The notes below the pieces were generated by a model. It was given only the letters and a program-made list of their open reading frames with translations, was not told the origin of the DNA and did no database searches. A DNA stretch of 64,000 nucleotides from Planctomycetota bacterium (GTDB lineage Bacteria > Planctomycetota > Phycisphaerae > Sedimentisphaerales > Anaerobacaceae). The stretch lies in contig JAUWIG010000040.1 of assembly GCA_030605475.1 (NCBI GenBank), forward strand, positions 1-64,000. Reading direction: 5' to 3'. Shown piece after piece: positions 34,167 through 42,879 of this stretch; position 1 is the stretch's first letter, and each line of letters starts with the position of its first letter. Position numbers and translations under genes: made by a program.

Positions 34167-36356
34167 TTAGAACATAGGTTCCAGAGTCGTTACAGGATGT
34201 CCGGCTTTGGTAATAAATTCTAAAACCTCTTCTTCGGTAGTGGCCGTGGTTTCATCAGCGATTCTTGCGAGAAATTCTTCTCCGCCAAGTTCAAGTTCTT
34301 CTGCTCTTTTTATGAAAGCATCTTTAATTTCATCTTTGAGCATAGTAGGCATCCACACGATTCGGCGGATTCCGCCTTCTGCAGCTATAAATTTTCTTGA
34401 GATGATGTAGTGCTTTGAATGTCCGATGAAGCCAGGCGTCTGTCGCCCCCCGCCTACTGTGCCGGCCAGCGTCGAAAACTTCATACCGCAGGGAGTCATC
34501 TCTGCAAACTCCCGGTTGACTATCATTATGCCGCCCGTTGAGGGCAGTACCGCAGTGATACATTCGAAGCAACCGCAGGAGGTCATCGGGTCGGTAATCA
34601 TACTGTACTGGCTCATTCGCTCGACGTTGCCGCCGCTGGCCTTGAGCACAAATGCGTTTACCTTGTCCCACTGACCGATGGTGGTCTCAATGCACTTGCC
34701 TTTCGGGATAGGCTGATTTGGCCCCGTTGGAATTATCTCGTATGCTGCCCGGCAGTCCAGCCAAGTGTAAGCGCCGCACAAGCCGGGACGCTCCGGTGAA
34801 ACTACACACACGTGGTTCGGAGCGAAACTCTGGCAGAGTGTGCACGAGTAAAATGTATCCACATCTTCATCGGTCATACCCGCAAGACGTTCATCGCGCA
34901 CTGCCCATATTTTGCGTGCCATTTCCGATAGCTTTAAAACCTGCTCTTCATCCGTGAATATCTTGACCTGGACCTTGTCTATAATATTCGAATACCGCTC
35001 GTGATACATTGCATGCAGGAGCTTTCCGATATGCTCGAGTTTGAAACCGGCCTTGGCGGTATCCTTGCTGATTCGCACCCAGCTGATGTCCCTCTGCCCC
35101 ATATGCCACAGTCCCTGGGCCTCGTTCATAAATGTATGAACCTGTCGCTCGAGCACAGGTTCAAAATCAGTCTGCATTTTTCTGCCCGCCACCTCAACTA
35201 CAATGCCCAGCGGCATCTTTCCTCCCACCTCAAGCGAATCGACATCCGGTCCTACAACTTCTACCCTGCCGTCTTCAACCTCACCAATATCCAGCATGCG
35301 AAGCCATTCAAACGCAGGCGTCCTTTGTCCGCCAAACTCGCAGTGCATATCTTCCTTTCGGATTCGCTCCCCTTCAAATGCCGGACTGACAGACACCGGG
35401 ATAGGCACCTCCGAGACCTTTATCTTCAGGCCTCTTACTTCGATGGCTTTTTCCACTATTTCGTCGTGTGGTATATTAGATACGACGTGCTCGTAGGTGC
35501 ATACACCGGTAGGAAGAACCTGCGGAATATCTGAATCAGCGATGGTTGGGAATCCGTAATTAATAGCCCCTGCGGCGGTGGCATACCATTCATCGGTGAC
35601 CTTACCTAAAGCTACCACGAAGGCGAAGATTCTGTTTTTGTTATAGAGAAGGTGGCGTCGGTAATCGCCGGGCTGCACACCGCCGAAGGTAAGTGCCACC
35701 CGACTGGCAAAACCCGCGGCATATATCGCCGCAGTAATTTCCCGACCAAAAGGAATAAGCCGCGTATCCCAGCCCAACTGCACGCCTCCTTCCACTAATT
35801 GCTCAGCAAAAGTAGTTCCATTATGATGGCCAGCCATAAAAACATACAAACTTCTTTCCTGACATTTCCTGGCAATCTTAACCGCTGTCTCCACGTCAGG
35901 TGCAGAACCAACAATCGCTGCAAATCCCGGCGCCGTGCCGTCCACAAACTGAATGCCGCGCTCGCGCAGGATTACATCATCTGCAGCGCCCAGCCAGATA
36001 CCATCGACGGGATTAGGGCCGATTAGATATTTGCAGGCTTCGATAATCTCCTCTGCGAAAAGAGTCGCCATACCCGCATCGAGGGCAGGACCAAGATACG
36101 GCAGCCACAAATTTTCATCAACCAGTTTTGGCAGCAGAGGTTTTATCTCCTCGGCCATCACATCCTCAAAATCGGCCAATTTTTCTACAGCTCGGCCTGT
36201 CATCGAATAGATAACAGGCATATAGTAGCCAGTATTTGGGAACTCCACTTTGCAATCCCTACCTTTTTGCTCGACAGCTTTTGCCAGCATTTCCTCAGCC
36301 TGTTTGGCTGTTTTATGAGCACCATTTATCCCTGCTGTCATAATTATTCTTGACAT
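34167..36356 (-). CDS. acsB: Acetyl-CoA synthase, catalytic subunit
   Basis: 729 aa, matching bacterial AcsB. Cluster A ligands are all visible: CTLCQSFAPNHVC followed by GLCGAYTWLDC (C-x2-C-x8-C-x9-C) and MTSCGCFECI, whose C-G-C holds the distal nickel. N-terminal domain has MTAGINGAHKTAKQAEEM and the CO-channel part. It joins CO, the methyl group and CoA to acetyl-CoA. Located between the split CODH gene and acsC, as in acetogens; both CODH and corrinoid partners are co-transcribed. Confidence 0.97.
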   Translation of the reverse strand: MSRIIMTAGINGAHKTAKQAEEMLAKAVEQKGRDCKVEFPNTGYYMPVIYSMTGRAVEKLADFEDVMAEEIKPLLPKLVDENLWLPYLGPALDAGMATLFAEEIIEACKYLIGPNPVDGIWLGAADDVILRERGIQFVDGTAPGFAAIVGSAPDVETAVKIARKCQERSLYVFMAGHHNGTTFAEQLVEGGVQLGWDTRLIPFGREITAAIYAAGFASRVALTFGGVQPGDYRRHLLYNKNRIFAFVVALGKVTDEWYATAAGAINYGFPTIADSDIPQVLPTGVCTYEHVVSNIPHDEIVEKAIEVRGLKIKVSEVPIPVSVSPAFEGERIRKEDMHCEFGGQRTPAFEWLRMLDIGEVEDGRVEVVGPDVDSLEVGGKMPLGIVVEVAGRKMQTDFEPVLERQVHTFMNEAQGLWHMGQRDISWVRISKDTAKAGFKLEHIGKLLHAMYHERYSNIIDKVQVKIFTDEEQVLKLSEMARKIWAVRDERLAGMTDEDVDTFYSCTLCQSFAPNHVCVVSPERPGLCGAYTWLDCRAAYEIIPTGPNQPIPKGKCIETTIGQWDKVNAFVLKASGGNVERMSQYSMITDPMTSCGCFECITAVLPSTGGIMIVNREFAEMTPCGMKFSTLAGTVGGGRQTPGFIGHSKHYIISRKFIAAEGGIRRIVWMPTMLKDEIKDAFIKRAEELELGGEEFLARIADETTATTEEEVLEFITKAGHPVTTLEPMF

Positions 36357-36381
36357 ACTCTAATCTCCCTTTTTACTTGTT

Positions 36382-37488
36382 CTATTCCACCGCCAATGCT
36401 CGACGCTCTTCCATATCGTAAAGTTTTCGTTCTTTCTCAACGTTTATGCCCAGCGCATCTCGTTTCTTTTCAATATGCTCGAGCATCATACCAGCGGCCT
36501 TGATTGGGTCTCGTTCAAAGGCCCATTTACCGCCTATATCCTTTTCGATTTCGTCGGTTAAGTAGCGCGTCAGATTCGGAGCACCAAGGATGGGTAGTGG
36601 CTCGGCAATAACCGTGAAAACACCGGAAGCGACGAAATACATACCAATTGATACAGCTTTTTCCGACATCCATTCCGGTGCGGCGCCAGCGACAGGTAAA
36701 TCTGAGATATCATCGCCAAGTCCGCCTTCGGCTACGACATTTGCCAGGATTGTCAAAATTCTGCTGTTATCCACGCAAGAGCCAACGTAAAGCACTGGCG
36801 GTAATCCCACGGCCTCACATATCTCGGCCAGTCCTTTGCCGCAATACTTCGCCGCTGCCTCTGGTCTCATCAGCCCGGCTTTCCCCGCAGCAATCGCGCT
36901 GCAACCGGTAGCAACCACCACCACATCATTCTTGATAAGTTCTTTTATCATCGCAATGTGACCGTAATCGTGCACCTGCTTCGGATTATTGCAGCCGACA
37001 ACTCCAGCGGCACCACGCAAACGCCCTGAAATAATAGCATCATTTAGAGGGCGATAACTTGAGCGAAATCGCCCACCAAGATTGTAAAAAATATTTTCCG
37101 TCGTAAATCCCGCAATCCCGCGCTCTGTCACCTTCGGAATCTGCACCTTACCCTTTCTGTTGCCAAAATTCTCAATACCAATCTTGATAATCTCCCGTGC
37201 GATTTCCACTGCCCTGTCTTCGTGAAACTCAATATGCTCTGCTCCAGCGATTTTGCACTTGGGCGAAGTAGTAATAAGCTTTGTATGGAAGCAGCCGGAC
37301 AGCGAGCCCAGCGCCGGCATAATGCACTGCACATCCACCAGCATAACTTCCACCACGCCAGTCATTACCGCCAATTCCTGCTGAAGAAAGTTGCCCGCAA
37401 CCGGTATCCCGTGACGCATCAGTATCTCAGTAGCCGTGCAGCACATACCGACAATGTTGATGCCTTCGGCACCGCTGTCTTGCGCCAT
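36382..37488 (-). CDS. acsA: CO dehydrogenase catalytic subunit, C-terminal part after in-frame TAG
   Basis: 368 aa. Same frame as the N-terminal part; the two are divided by a TAG at 37510-37512, with seven sense codons (QEPELIK) before this ATG. It contains the C-cluster ligands: GMCCTATEILMRHG, VDVQCIMPAL, VATGCSAIAAGKAGL, GSCVDNSRILTI and a further Cys region. Joined through the TAG the product would be about 648 aa, the normal AcsA/CooS length. As drawn, this half lacks the B/D clusters and the C-cluster His. No Shine-Dalgarno is obvious before the ATG. Either readthrough, two chains, or a mutation or assembly error. Confidence 0.92.
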   Translation of the reverse strand: MAQDSGAEGINIVGMCCTATEILMRHGIPVAGNFLQQELAVMTGVVEVMLVDVQCIMPALGSLSGCFHTKLITTSPKCKIAGAEHIEFHEDRAVEIAREIIKIGIENFGNRKGKVQIPKVTERGIAGFTTENIFYNLGGRFRSSYRPLNDAIISGRLRGAAGVVGCNNPKQVHDYGHIAMIKELIKNDVVVVATGCSAIAAGKAGLMRPEAAAKYCGKGLAEICEAVGLPPVLYVGSCVDNSRILTILANVVAEGGLGDDISDLPVAGAAPEWMSEKAVSIGMYFVASGVFTVIAEPLPILGAPNLTRYLTDEIEKDIGGKWAFERDPIKAAGMMLEHIEKKRDALGINVEKERKLYDMEERRALAVE

Positions 37489-37509
37489 TTTTATAAGTTC
37501 AGGTTCCTG

Positions 37510-38328
37510 CTATACCGCCACGATTATGTCTGACAACGTCGGCTCGTGACCATGCACAACTATATTGACCTGCTTGGCTTCAAGCACGCCGAGATTGGCA
37601 CCGAATCGAATCGGTTGCGGACTGCCAAACAAAATATCGGAAAGCTCAGTCGCGATAAGCGAGCCGCCCCAGCCATCGGACAGACACGCTCGCAGGCCCT
37701 GCTTTACAAGATTCTTGTAGTCTGAACCTACACCGATATGTGTCCTGTGCATAATCTCAACAATTTCACGGTCGATTGAGCGAGGAGTTACACCGAATTC
37801 TTTCCAGACCTTTTGCCTGGCTGGTGGCGGATAAGCCGACGCACTAATCAGCGTGCCCTCCTGCTTGCCAAATTCAGTCATCACCGCCTCAGACAGGTCT
37901 CTGGCAATCTCCTTTATCTGTCTGTCTTTTGTCTCGATGCCGTATCTTGCCGCAACTTCCTTCAATTTCCGCTCGTCCTTGATCATATAATCAGAACTTT
38001 CGTTCTCAACCACCAACTTGAATGTGTGCGCAATGTCACGACCATGGTCGGAATGTGCCGCAGCACCTCCGGCAACCATTCGGACAAGATTTCTCGCCGC
38101 AATGGTATCGGCGGTGGCACCGCAGACACCTGCTTGCGGCCCCTCTTCAAACGGGTCGATTCGACAGGGCCCCATAGCACAATTTCGGCAGCATATCCCA
38201 AGTCTGCCGAATCCGCACTGTGGCTCCTGCTGCTCAAGTCTGTCCCAGGCGTTTTCTATGCCCGCTTCGTACATACGCTCGAGCATTTCCTGTGTCGCTT
38301 TGTCGCTGCTACGTTTTTTCGGGTCCAT
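37510..38328 (-). CDS. acsA: CO dehydrogenase catalytic subunit, N-terminal part ending at in-frame TAG
   Basis: 272 aa, ending ...VNIVVHGHEPTLSDIIVAV then TAG. Contains the D- and B-cluster cysteines in CGFGRLGICCRNCAMGPCRIDP followed by GVCGATADTI, and the C-cluster His in VVHGHEP. Related CODHs continue through this point with one residue in place of the stop (V-x-A-Q-D-P-E-L-I), so the TAG replaces exactly one codon in an otherwise intact frame. Lies 18 bp downstream of the flavoprotein gene and upstream of acsB. Other genes here (addA, nadE, folD, metF) end with ordinary TAG stops. Confidence 0.93.
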   Translation of the reverse strand: MDPKKRSSDKATQEMLERMYEAGIENAWDRLEQQEPQCGFGRLGICCRNCAMGPCRIDPFEEGPQAGVCGATADTIAARNLVRMVAGGAAAHSDHGRDIAHTFKLVVENESSDYMIKDERKLKEVAARYGIETKDRQIKEIARDLSEAVMTEFGKQEGTLISASAYPPPARQKVWKEFGVTPRSIDREIVEIMHRTHIGVGSDYKNLVKQGLRACLSDGWGGSLIATELSDILFGSPQPIRFGANLGVLEAKQVNIVVHGHEPTLSDIIVAV

Positions 38329-38345
38329 AACAATTCCTCACTTTA

Positions 38346-39725
38346 CTAATTCGTGTTTTCTTGGCTGGCTGTATCAGCCAACGCTAATGCCTTATCTTCC
38401 CCCACGCTTTCAACCACAACTGTTGACTTTATGGCATGCACTAATGCCTCAGCCACCTTCATCCGAGGCGAGTTGAACCGCTCCAAAAATTCTTCTCTAT
38501 TCTCCCTGGCCAAAACTGCTCCGTATAATTGCCAGGCAAATTGTGCACCGTACTTTTTAGCTACAAGCTGGGCGCCGACAATTTTGTCGTTATCGTCAGT
38601 CAGAAGTTTTGCCACCTCAAAAGGTTTTGTTATCCGCTCTTTCCCCGTCGATTCCGGCGGGCTTAAATCATGCACGTTAACCTTCAAGCTAACTTCCTTT
38701 GCGCTGGTAGTGCTGTGCCCGATACTGAATATTTGCATACCCAGAATCTGGTCCGCCTGTGCTCGCAAAAACCCCGCGGTTTCCTGATTCGCCCCGGCTG
38801 TGTTTCTACCTGCTATTTTCCCAGCAGAGGCTCCGATACTTCCTACTGGCGAATACACGAATCTGCCCGTGCCTAAATCCGGACTTTCCGCACAATCTCC
38901 AACCGCGTAGATACCCACGACCGAAGTTTGCATCCGATTATCGAGTTTGACAGCACCGCTCGGACCCAACTCAATGCTGCATTTTTCCGCAAGAGCCACA
39001 TTCGGTTTCACTCCCGTGCCCATCACTACAAGGTTGGTGGCTATCTTATTGCCCTTATGGACGACATATTCAACGGAGCTTTTACCCCCGACTTCCGAAA
39101 TTGCTTCGCCGGTAAGCATCCTTAAACCTTGCTGTTCAAACTTATGGATGAGAAACTCGGAAACCTCAGGCTCAACCAGTTTCCTAAGTATTCTGGAACG
39201 CACGTTGAAATAAACATCCAGACCTTTATACATCAGGGCCTCGGCAATCTCCAGAGCAATAAAACCCGCCCCTACCACCACTGCACAACTTGCGGTCTTA
39301 GCTGTTTCTACAATTTCGGCGGCTGCTTCGTATGTGGTAAAGGTACAGACGCCTTTTTTATCAGCGCCGGGAATTTCCGGTATCAGTGGATGACCACCCG
39401 TTGCAATCACCGCTGCGTCGTAGGCTAGTTTTTCTTCTTTGCCGTTGGACAGAATGGAAATGACTTTGCTTTTCGGTTCGATATTCGTAACTTCAGCGGG
39501 ACAAATCAGTTCTATATTATACCGACCCAGCGTCTCCGGTGAGAAAATTTTTGCCCCTGCCGGTCCCGTTATGTAACCTGCGATTAACGCCGGTATGGCA
39601 GGCCTGCGGTAGGGCAGCCGGTCCCGGGTTACCACCGTTACCTCAGCGTCCGGGTCTTGCTCGGCAGCGGCTATGGCAGCCATCATCCCTGCCGCACTAC
39701 CACCAATAATAACTATCTTTCGCAC
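38346..39725 (-). CDS. FAD-dependent pyridine nucleotide oxidoreductase (FNOR type) of CODH operon
   Basis: 459 aa. Begins MRKIVIIGGSAAGMMAAIAAAE (FAD loop), second dinucleotide fold near residues 145-170 (SCAVVVGAGFIALEIAEALM) and the FAD-closing IYAVGDCAESPDL. The family includes NADH oxidases and CoA-disulfide reductases. Its place between cooF and acsA matches CooS-CooF-FNOR sets, in which the flavoprotein links CO-derived electrons in ferredoxin to NAD(P)H. I infer the same here. The redox-active Cys of CoA-disulfide reductases is not obvious near residue 42. Confidence 0.87.
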   Translation of the reverse strand: MRKIVIIGGSAAGMMAAIAAAEQDPDAEVTVVTRDRLPYRRPAIPALIAGYITGPAGAKIFSPETLGRYNIELICPAEVTNIEPKSKVISILSNGKEEKLAYDAAVIATGGHPLIPEIPGADKKGVCTFTTYEAAAEIVETAKTASCAVVVGAGFIALEIAEALMYKGLDVYFNVRSRILRKLVEPEVSEFLIHKFEQQGLRMLTGEAISEVGGKSSVEYVVHKGNKIATNLVVMGTGVKPNVALAEKCSIELGPSGAVKLDNRMQTSVVGIYAVGDCAESPDLGTGRFVYSPVGSIGASAGKIAGRNTAGANQETAGFLRAQADQILGMQIFSIGHSTTSAKEVSLKVNVHDLSPPESTGKERITKPFEVAKLLTDDNDKIVGAQLVAKKYGAQFAWQLYGAVLARENREEFLERFNSPRMKVAEALVHAIKSTVVVESVGEDKALALADTASQENTN

Positions 39726-39728
39726 CTG

Positions 39729-40265
39729 CTATTTTTCCTCGCTTTTACTTTTCTTTTGCTCAACTTCTTTGACGAGTTGCTTTGACGCTTCCCTACGTTT
39801 TGACTTTGTCGCCTCCTTGAGCGAAATCAACTTCAGGGCACCGGTCGGACAGGCCTCGACACAGGCTGGCTCCTGCCCCTTCCCCATTCGCTCTAAACAC
39901 ATATCACATTTAATAATGGCTCGACCCTCCGGGCCGATTTGCAGCACCCCAAAAGGGCAAATAAGCATACACAACTTGCACCCGATACATAAATCCGCAT
40001 CCACCACAACAGGTGCCTGTTCATCGAAACGCTGAATCGCACCCGTCGGACAAATCTCGATACACGGCGCCGCTTCACAGTGTCTGCACTGCAAGGGAAC
40101 TCCAAACTCTCCCGCTGCTTCTACCGTAACCATTCGTTGCGGCCTTGGCAACTCTTCCACGGCCTCTTCAAGAACACCCGATTTGGAATGCGCCACCGCA
40201 CATGCTATCTCACAACTTTTGCAAGCCAAACACTTTTCGATATTTATCATTATAGCTTTATCCAT
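39729..40265 (-). CDS. cooF: CooF-like ferredoxin with four [4Fe-4S] motifs
   Basis: 178 aa. Four cysteine motifs of the HycB/CooF type: CLACKSCEIACAVAH (from residue ~13), CRHCEAAPCIEICPTGAI, CIGCKLCMLICPFGVL, and CDMCLERMGKGQEPACVEAC. A Lys/Glu-rich tail ends the protein. It accepts electrons from CODH and hands them to a partner, here probably the adjacent flavoprotein. The gene lies 3-4 bp from that gene and 18 bp after cooC. Confidence 0.92.
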   Translation of the reverse strand: MDKAIMINIEKCLACKSCEIACAVAHSKSGVLEEAVEELPRPQRMVTVEAAGEFGVPLQCRHCEAAPCIEICPTGAIQRFDEQAPVVVDADLCIGCKLCMLICPFGVLQIGPEGRAIIKCDMCLERMGKGQEPACVEACPTGALKLISLKEATKSKRREASKQLVKEVEQKKSKSEEK

Positions 40266-40282
40266 CTTCGTCTCCGAAACAA

Positions 40283-41137
40283 TTAGACAAATCGTTTATC
40301 GTTGACTTCAAAACCAACACTTGGAAAAATTAAATCTGTTAATACATTCTTTGCTTCTCGCAGTTGCTCTACAATTTCCGCACTGGCCTGAAAAACATTT
40401 CCTTGCCGTAAGTCCGCTTCCTGAACCGCGGGACTATATTCGATATTGGCAAGGACAGCAATATTTGCAAGCTGAGCTTTTATTGTTTCAATTTGACCGG
40501 CATCTGTAATTTTGTTTGCGATGGCTGCAACCTGCTTTATTCCCAACTCTTTAGCCATTCGTGCTATGTTTATTGCGGTTTCGATGCTTCTGCTGCCCGG
40601 CTCGACCACAACTACCAGAGCATCAATTCCCTGAACGCTCGCTCTTCCCATAAACTCGACGCCGGCGGCCAAATCAACCAGGACCACTTGCCGGCGTTGC
40701 AGTATGGTGTGGGTAAGCAGGGCCTTTAGAAACGCTCCTTCTGGGCAGGCACAGCCAGCCCCTGCCTTGGTAATAGCTCCTAAGACCAGCAATTTCAAGC
40801 GGCCCACAAACGCATCATTTTGCGTTTGGGAACCCGTGCCGTTAACTTCAAGCTGGTATTTGTCCGGCAAGTCGCTGACTTTGGGATTTAACTTGAAATA
40901 TGCTCCTACTGTGTTTGTGCCGGTGCGTTCGGCGATTAGCTGCTTCATTTTGATAAGCGGCTGTGGGCTTTGCCCGGAAGGTATGCCAAAAGCCGAAGCG
41001 AGATTGGTATTTGGGTCGGCATCGATGGCCAGAACGTCGAGCCCGTCCTCGGCAAATAGTTGTGCCCAGACCGCGCAGACCGTGGTCTTTCCCACGCCAC
41101 CTTTGCCACCGATTGCTATTTTTACGCCCGAATTCAA
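40283..41137 (-). CDS. cooC: CooC, CODH nickel-insertion ATPase
   Basis: 284 aa, starting at a TTG (41137) with AGGG about 10 nt upstream. Deviant Walker A KIAIGGKGGVGKTTVCAVWA, then LAIDADPNTNLASAFG, GAGCACPEGAFLKALL (C-x-C nickel site) and VVLVDLAAGVEFMGRASV. It loads nickel into the C-cluster. Residues ~97-110 (GTGSQTQNDAFVGR) appear as an in-frame insertion made by a small palindrome (AAACGCA...TGCGTTT). First gene of the Wood-Ljungdahl operon, about 55 bp downstream of a sigma70-like promoter. Confidence 0.93.
   Translation of the reverse strand: MNSGVKIAIGGKGGVGKTTVCAVWAQLFAEDGLDVLAIDADPNTNLASAFGIPSGQSPQPLIKMKQLIAERTGTNTVGAYFKLNPKVSDLPDKYQLEVNGTGSQTQNDAFVGRLKLLVLGAITKAGAGCACPEGAFLKALLTHTILQRRQVVLVDLAAGVEFMGRASVQGIDALVVVVEPGSRSIETAINIARMAKELGIKQVAAIANKITDAGQIETIKAQLANIAVLANIEYSPAVQEADLRQGNVFQASAEIVEQLREAKNVLTDLIFPSVGFEVNDKRFV
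40808..40834. repeat. Small palindrome in frame inside cooC
   Basis: AAACGCA (40808-40814) faces TGCGTTT (40821-40827), followed by GGGAACCC. The words CATTTTGCG and GGGAACCC/GGGTTCCC are shared with the hairpin at 28925-29000. Confidence 0.6.
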
Positions 41138-41199
41138 AAAAAGAACCCTAATATATTGTTGACAAAAGACTTACACGAAGCCGCAAAAGAAAAACAAAT

Positions 41200-41228
41200 A
41201 TGCTACCATTTTTTCCATCCATTGTCAA
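41200..41228 (-). promoter_or_regulatory. Sigma70-like promoter for the Wood-Ljungdahl operon
   Basis: On the minus strand TTGACA (41228-41223), a 17-nt spacer, then TAGCAT (41205-41200) followed by ATTTG. Start of transcription would be near 41193, giving a leader of about 55 nt before cooC. It lies in the only large gap (172 bp) upstream of cooC. Confidence 0.65.
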
Positions 41229-41309
41229 ACACTCAACCCGAAATTATTTGTCAGCCACGAAATTTTTCGCCCCAGGAACAACTAAATCTTCCTGAATCCG
41301 TCTGAATGA

Positions 41310-41912
41310 TTATTCAGATTGTCTACAGTCCCCTATTACGGCCTCCACCGCGAGTTCTACTGCTGCCAGCAGTGCATCCAGCGGCAGATGCTCTGCCGCT
41401 GTCTGGTCAAAAAGGATAGACGCTCTGGCCGGGAATTCATCGTCACTTTGCCAAATCACTATTGTTAATGGGATTCGGGGCAACACGTATAATTCAATTG
41501 AGGCATCGCCAAATTCACATTGTTTAGCGTCAAGCTGCTCCGTAATCTGGTGTAAATCTTCGGGACATTTGCCAAAGGCTTTCTCTAATTTTTCGGTGGG
41601 CAGGCCATGCAGCCCCCTGAAGAAAAACTGCCCGCTCGGCAGAGCTTGTGCTTTGACAAGTTTATTGGCTAACGGCAGGTCTTTAGCATTTATCAGATAA
41701 GCGAGGATAACAAGCTTTTCAAGAAAGCTTTTTTTTCCCTGCTTTGCGTCAACCGAAAAAATTTCGCGTGCTTTGGTGTCAACCGCATATTCTTTATCCA
41801 GCAATCTAAGCACATATCGTCCCTGCTCACTTATGTAGCGGCACTTCGCACGTTTAGCTGTTAGCTTTGGGTCAAGCTTACCAAGTTGCTCCCAGAGACC
41901 TTCATGAGCCAT
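41310..41912 (-). CDS. DUF3786 protein
   Basis: 200 aa. Matches the DUF3786 pattern: YVLRLLDKEYAVDTKAREIFSV, then LEKLVILAYLINAKDLPLANKLVKAQALPSGQFFFRGLHGLPTEKLEKAFG and a terminal FDQTAAEHLPLDALLAAVELAVEAV. The family occurs mainly in anaerobes, often near CODH or corrinoid genes; its function is unknown. It is the last gene of the Mo/W run and ends just before the promoter of the cooC operon. Confidence 0.82.
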   Translation of the reverse strand: MAHEGLWEQLGKLDPKLTAKRAKCRYISEQGRYVLRLLDKEYAVDTKAREIFSVDAKQGKKSFLEKLVILAYLINAKDLPLANKLVKAQALPSGQFFFRGLHGLPTEKLEKAFGKCPEDLHQITEQLDAKQCEFGDASIELYVLPRIPLTIVIWQSDDEFPARASILFDQTAAEHLPLDALLAAVELAVEAVIGDCRQSE

Positions 41913-41942
41913 ATTTTTACGCCTTTCCGTTTGGACTGCGCT

Positions 41943-42425
41943 TCACGAATTATGACCTTGGCCGAGCAGCATATCCCTTGCGTGGGGCAAAACATCTAAG
42001 ATTATTTTGAGGGATTCTCTGACTGCTTTTGGGCTTCCGGGCAGATTGATTATGAGCGTATTTCCACGAATGCCGGCAACTGCTCGGGAGAGGATAGCGT
42101 TTTTGGTCTTTTTCAAACCCTCCAGCCGCATTGTTTCGGCCAGGCCGGGAACCATTTTTTGACACACCTCAGCCGTGGCCTCAGGTGTAACGTCCCGAGG
42201 CCCAAGGCCGGTGCCGCCGGTAGTAAGGACAATATCGGCTTTCACTTCATCGGCGAGGTGTATAAGCTCTTTTGTAATGCTTTGTTGCTCGTCAGCCACG
42301 ACTTTGTACTTACAAATCTCGAATTTGTCGGATGGCAGTATTTCCTTGATGGTTTGCCCGCTTACGTCCTCTCTTTTTTGTTGTGAACAACTATCGCTAA
42401 CCGTCAGTATCGCTACTGTGACCAT
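41943..42425 (-). CDS. mogA: Molybdopterin adenylyltransferase/MoaB-like protein
   Basis: 160 aa from the ATG at 42425 (MVTVAILTVSDSCSQQKRED), which is the usual family start; a frame open to 42446 adds seven residues. Motifs DIVLTTGGTGLGPRDVTPEAT and NTLIINLPGSPKAVRESL are diagnostic of MogA/MoaB. It adenylylates molybdopterin before MoeA inserts Mo or W. The start lies within the 3' end of the MOSC gene (about 29-bp overlap), so translation is coupled. Confidence 0.92.
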   Translation of the reverse strand: MVTVAILTVSDSCSQQKREDVSGQTIKEILPSDKFEICKYKVVADEQQSITKELIHLADEVKADIVLTTGGTGLGPRDVTPEATAEVCQKMVPGLAETMRLEGLKKTKNAILSRAVAGIRGNTLIINLPGSPKAVRESLKIILDVLPHARDMLLGQGHNS

Positions 42426-42879
42426 TTGGCACCTCCAATATGTCACCTACCTGGATTCGACCGGGCCTGGTCACCTTTGCAAAGACCCCTTCTCGCGGCA
42501 TAACACAATCTCCTACCTGTTTTAATATCTCGCATTCTTGGTGACATTTTTTGCCGAACTGGGTAATTTCAACTTCAACGTCAGGACCGAGTCTGAGTTT
42601 ACTGCCGATGGACAAAGACTGCAGGTCGATTCCTTTGGTGGTGATATTTTCTGCAAAATCTCCCGCTGTGACCTTCGCCCCTTTTGCTCTCATTTTCTCG
42701 ATTGATTCTTCCGCCAATAAGCTTATCTGCCTGTGCCAGCTTCCGGAATGGGCGTCGCTTACTATGCCGAGGCTGGCTTTCAGCTCAGCTACCGGTACAT
42801 TGTACTTCCGTGTCCCCCGGTCTTTGGAAATTGATATTGCTTTAATTTTCCCTTTTATAGTCGCCACTTTTTCCACCAC
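42397..42879 (-). CDS. MOSC-domain protein
   Basis: 160 aa, GTG start overlapping moaC by 38 bp. A stand-alone MOSC domain: GIVSDAHSGSWHRQISLLAEESIEKM, TAGDFAENITTKGIDLQSLSIG, FGKKCHQECEILKQVGDCVMPREGVFAKV, with the conserved Cys that in MOSC sulfurases carries sulfur. In Mo cofactor operons such proteins are thought to act in cofactor sulfuration or delivery, for example for formate dehydrogenase. Substrate unproven. Confidence 0.85.
   Translation of the reverse strand: MVEKVATIKGKIKAISISKDRGTRKYNVPVAELKASLGIVSDAHSGSWHRQISLLAEESIEKMRAKGAKVTAGDFAENITTKGIDLQSLSIGSKLRLGPDVEVEITQFGKKCHQECEILKQVGDCVMPREGVFAKVTRPGRIQVGDILEVPNGHSSDTDG

Noticed and set aside
37510-37512. Genome-wide reassignment of TAG
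   Set aside because: addA, folD, metF and nadE all end at TAG at the expected family C-terminus, so TAG is a normal stop here. Site-specific readthrough remains possible.
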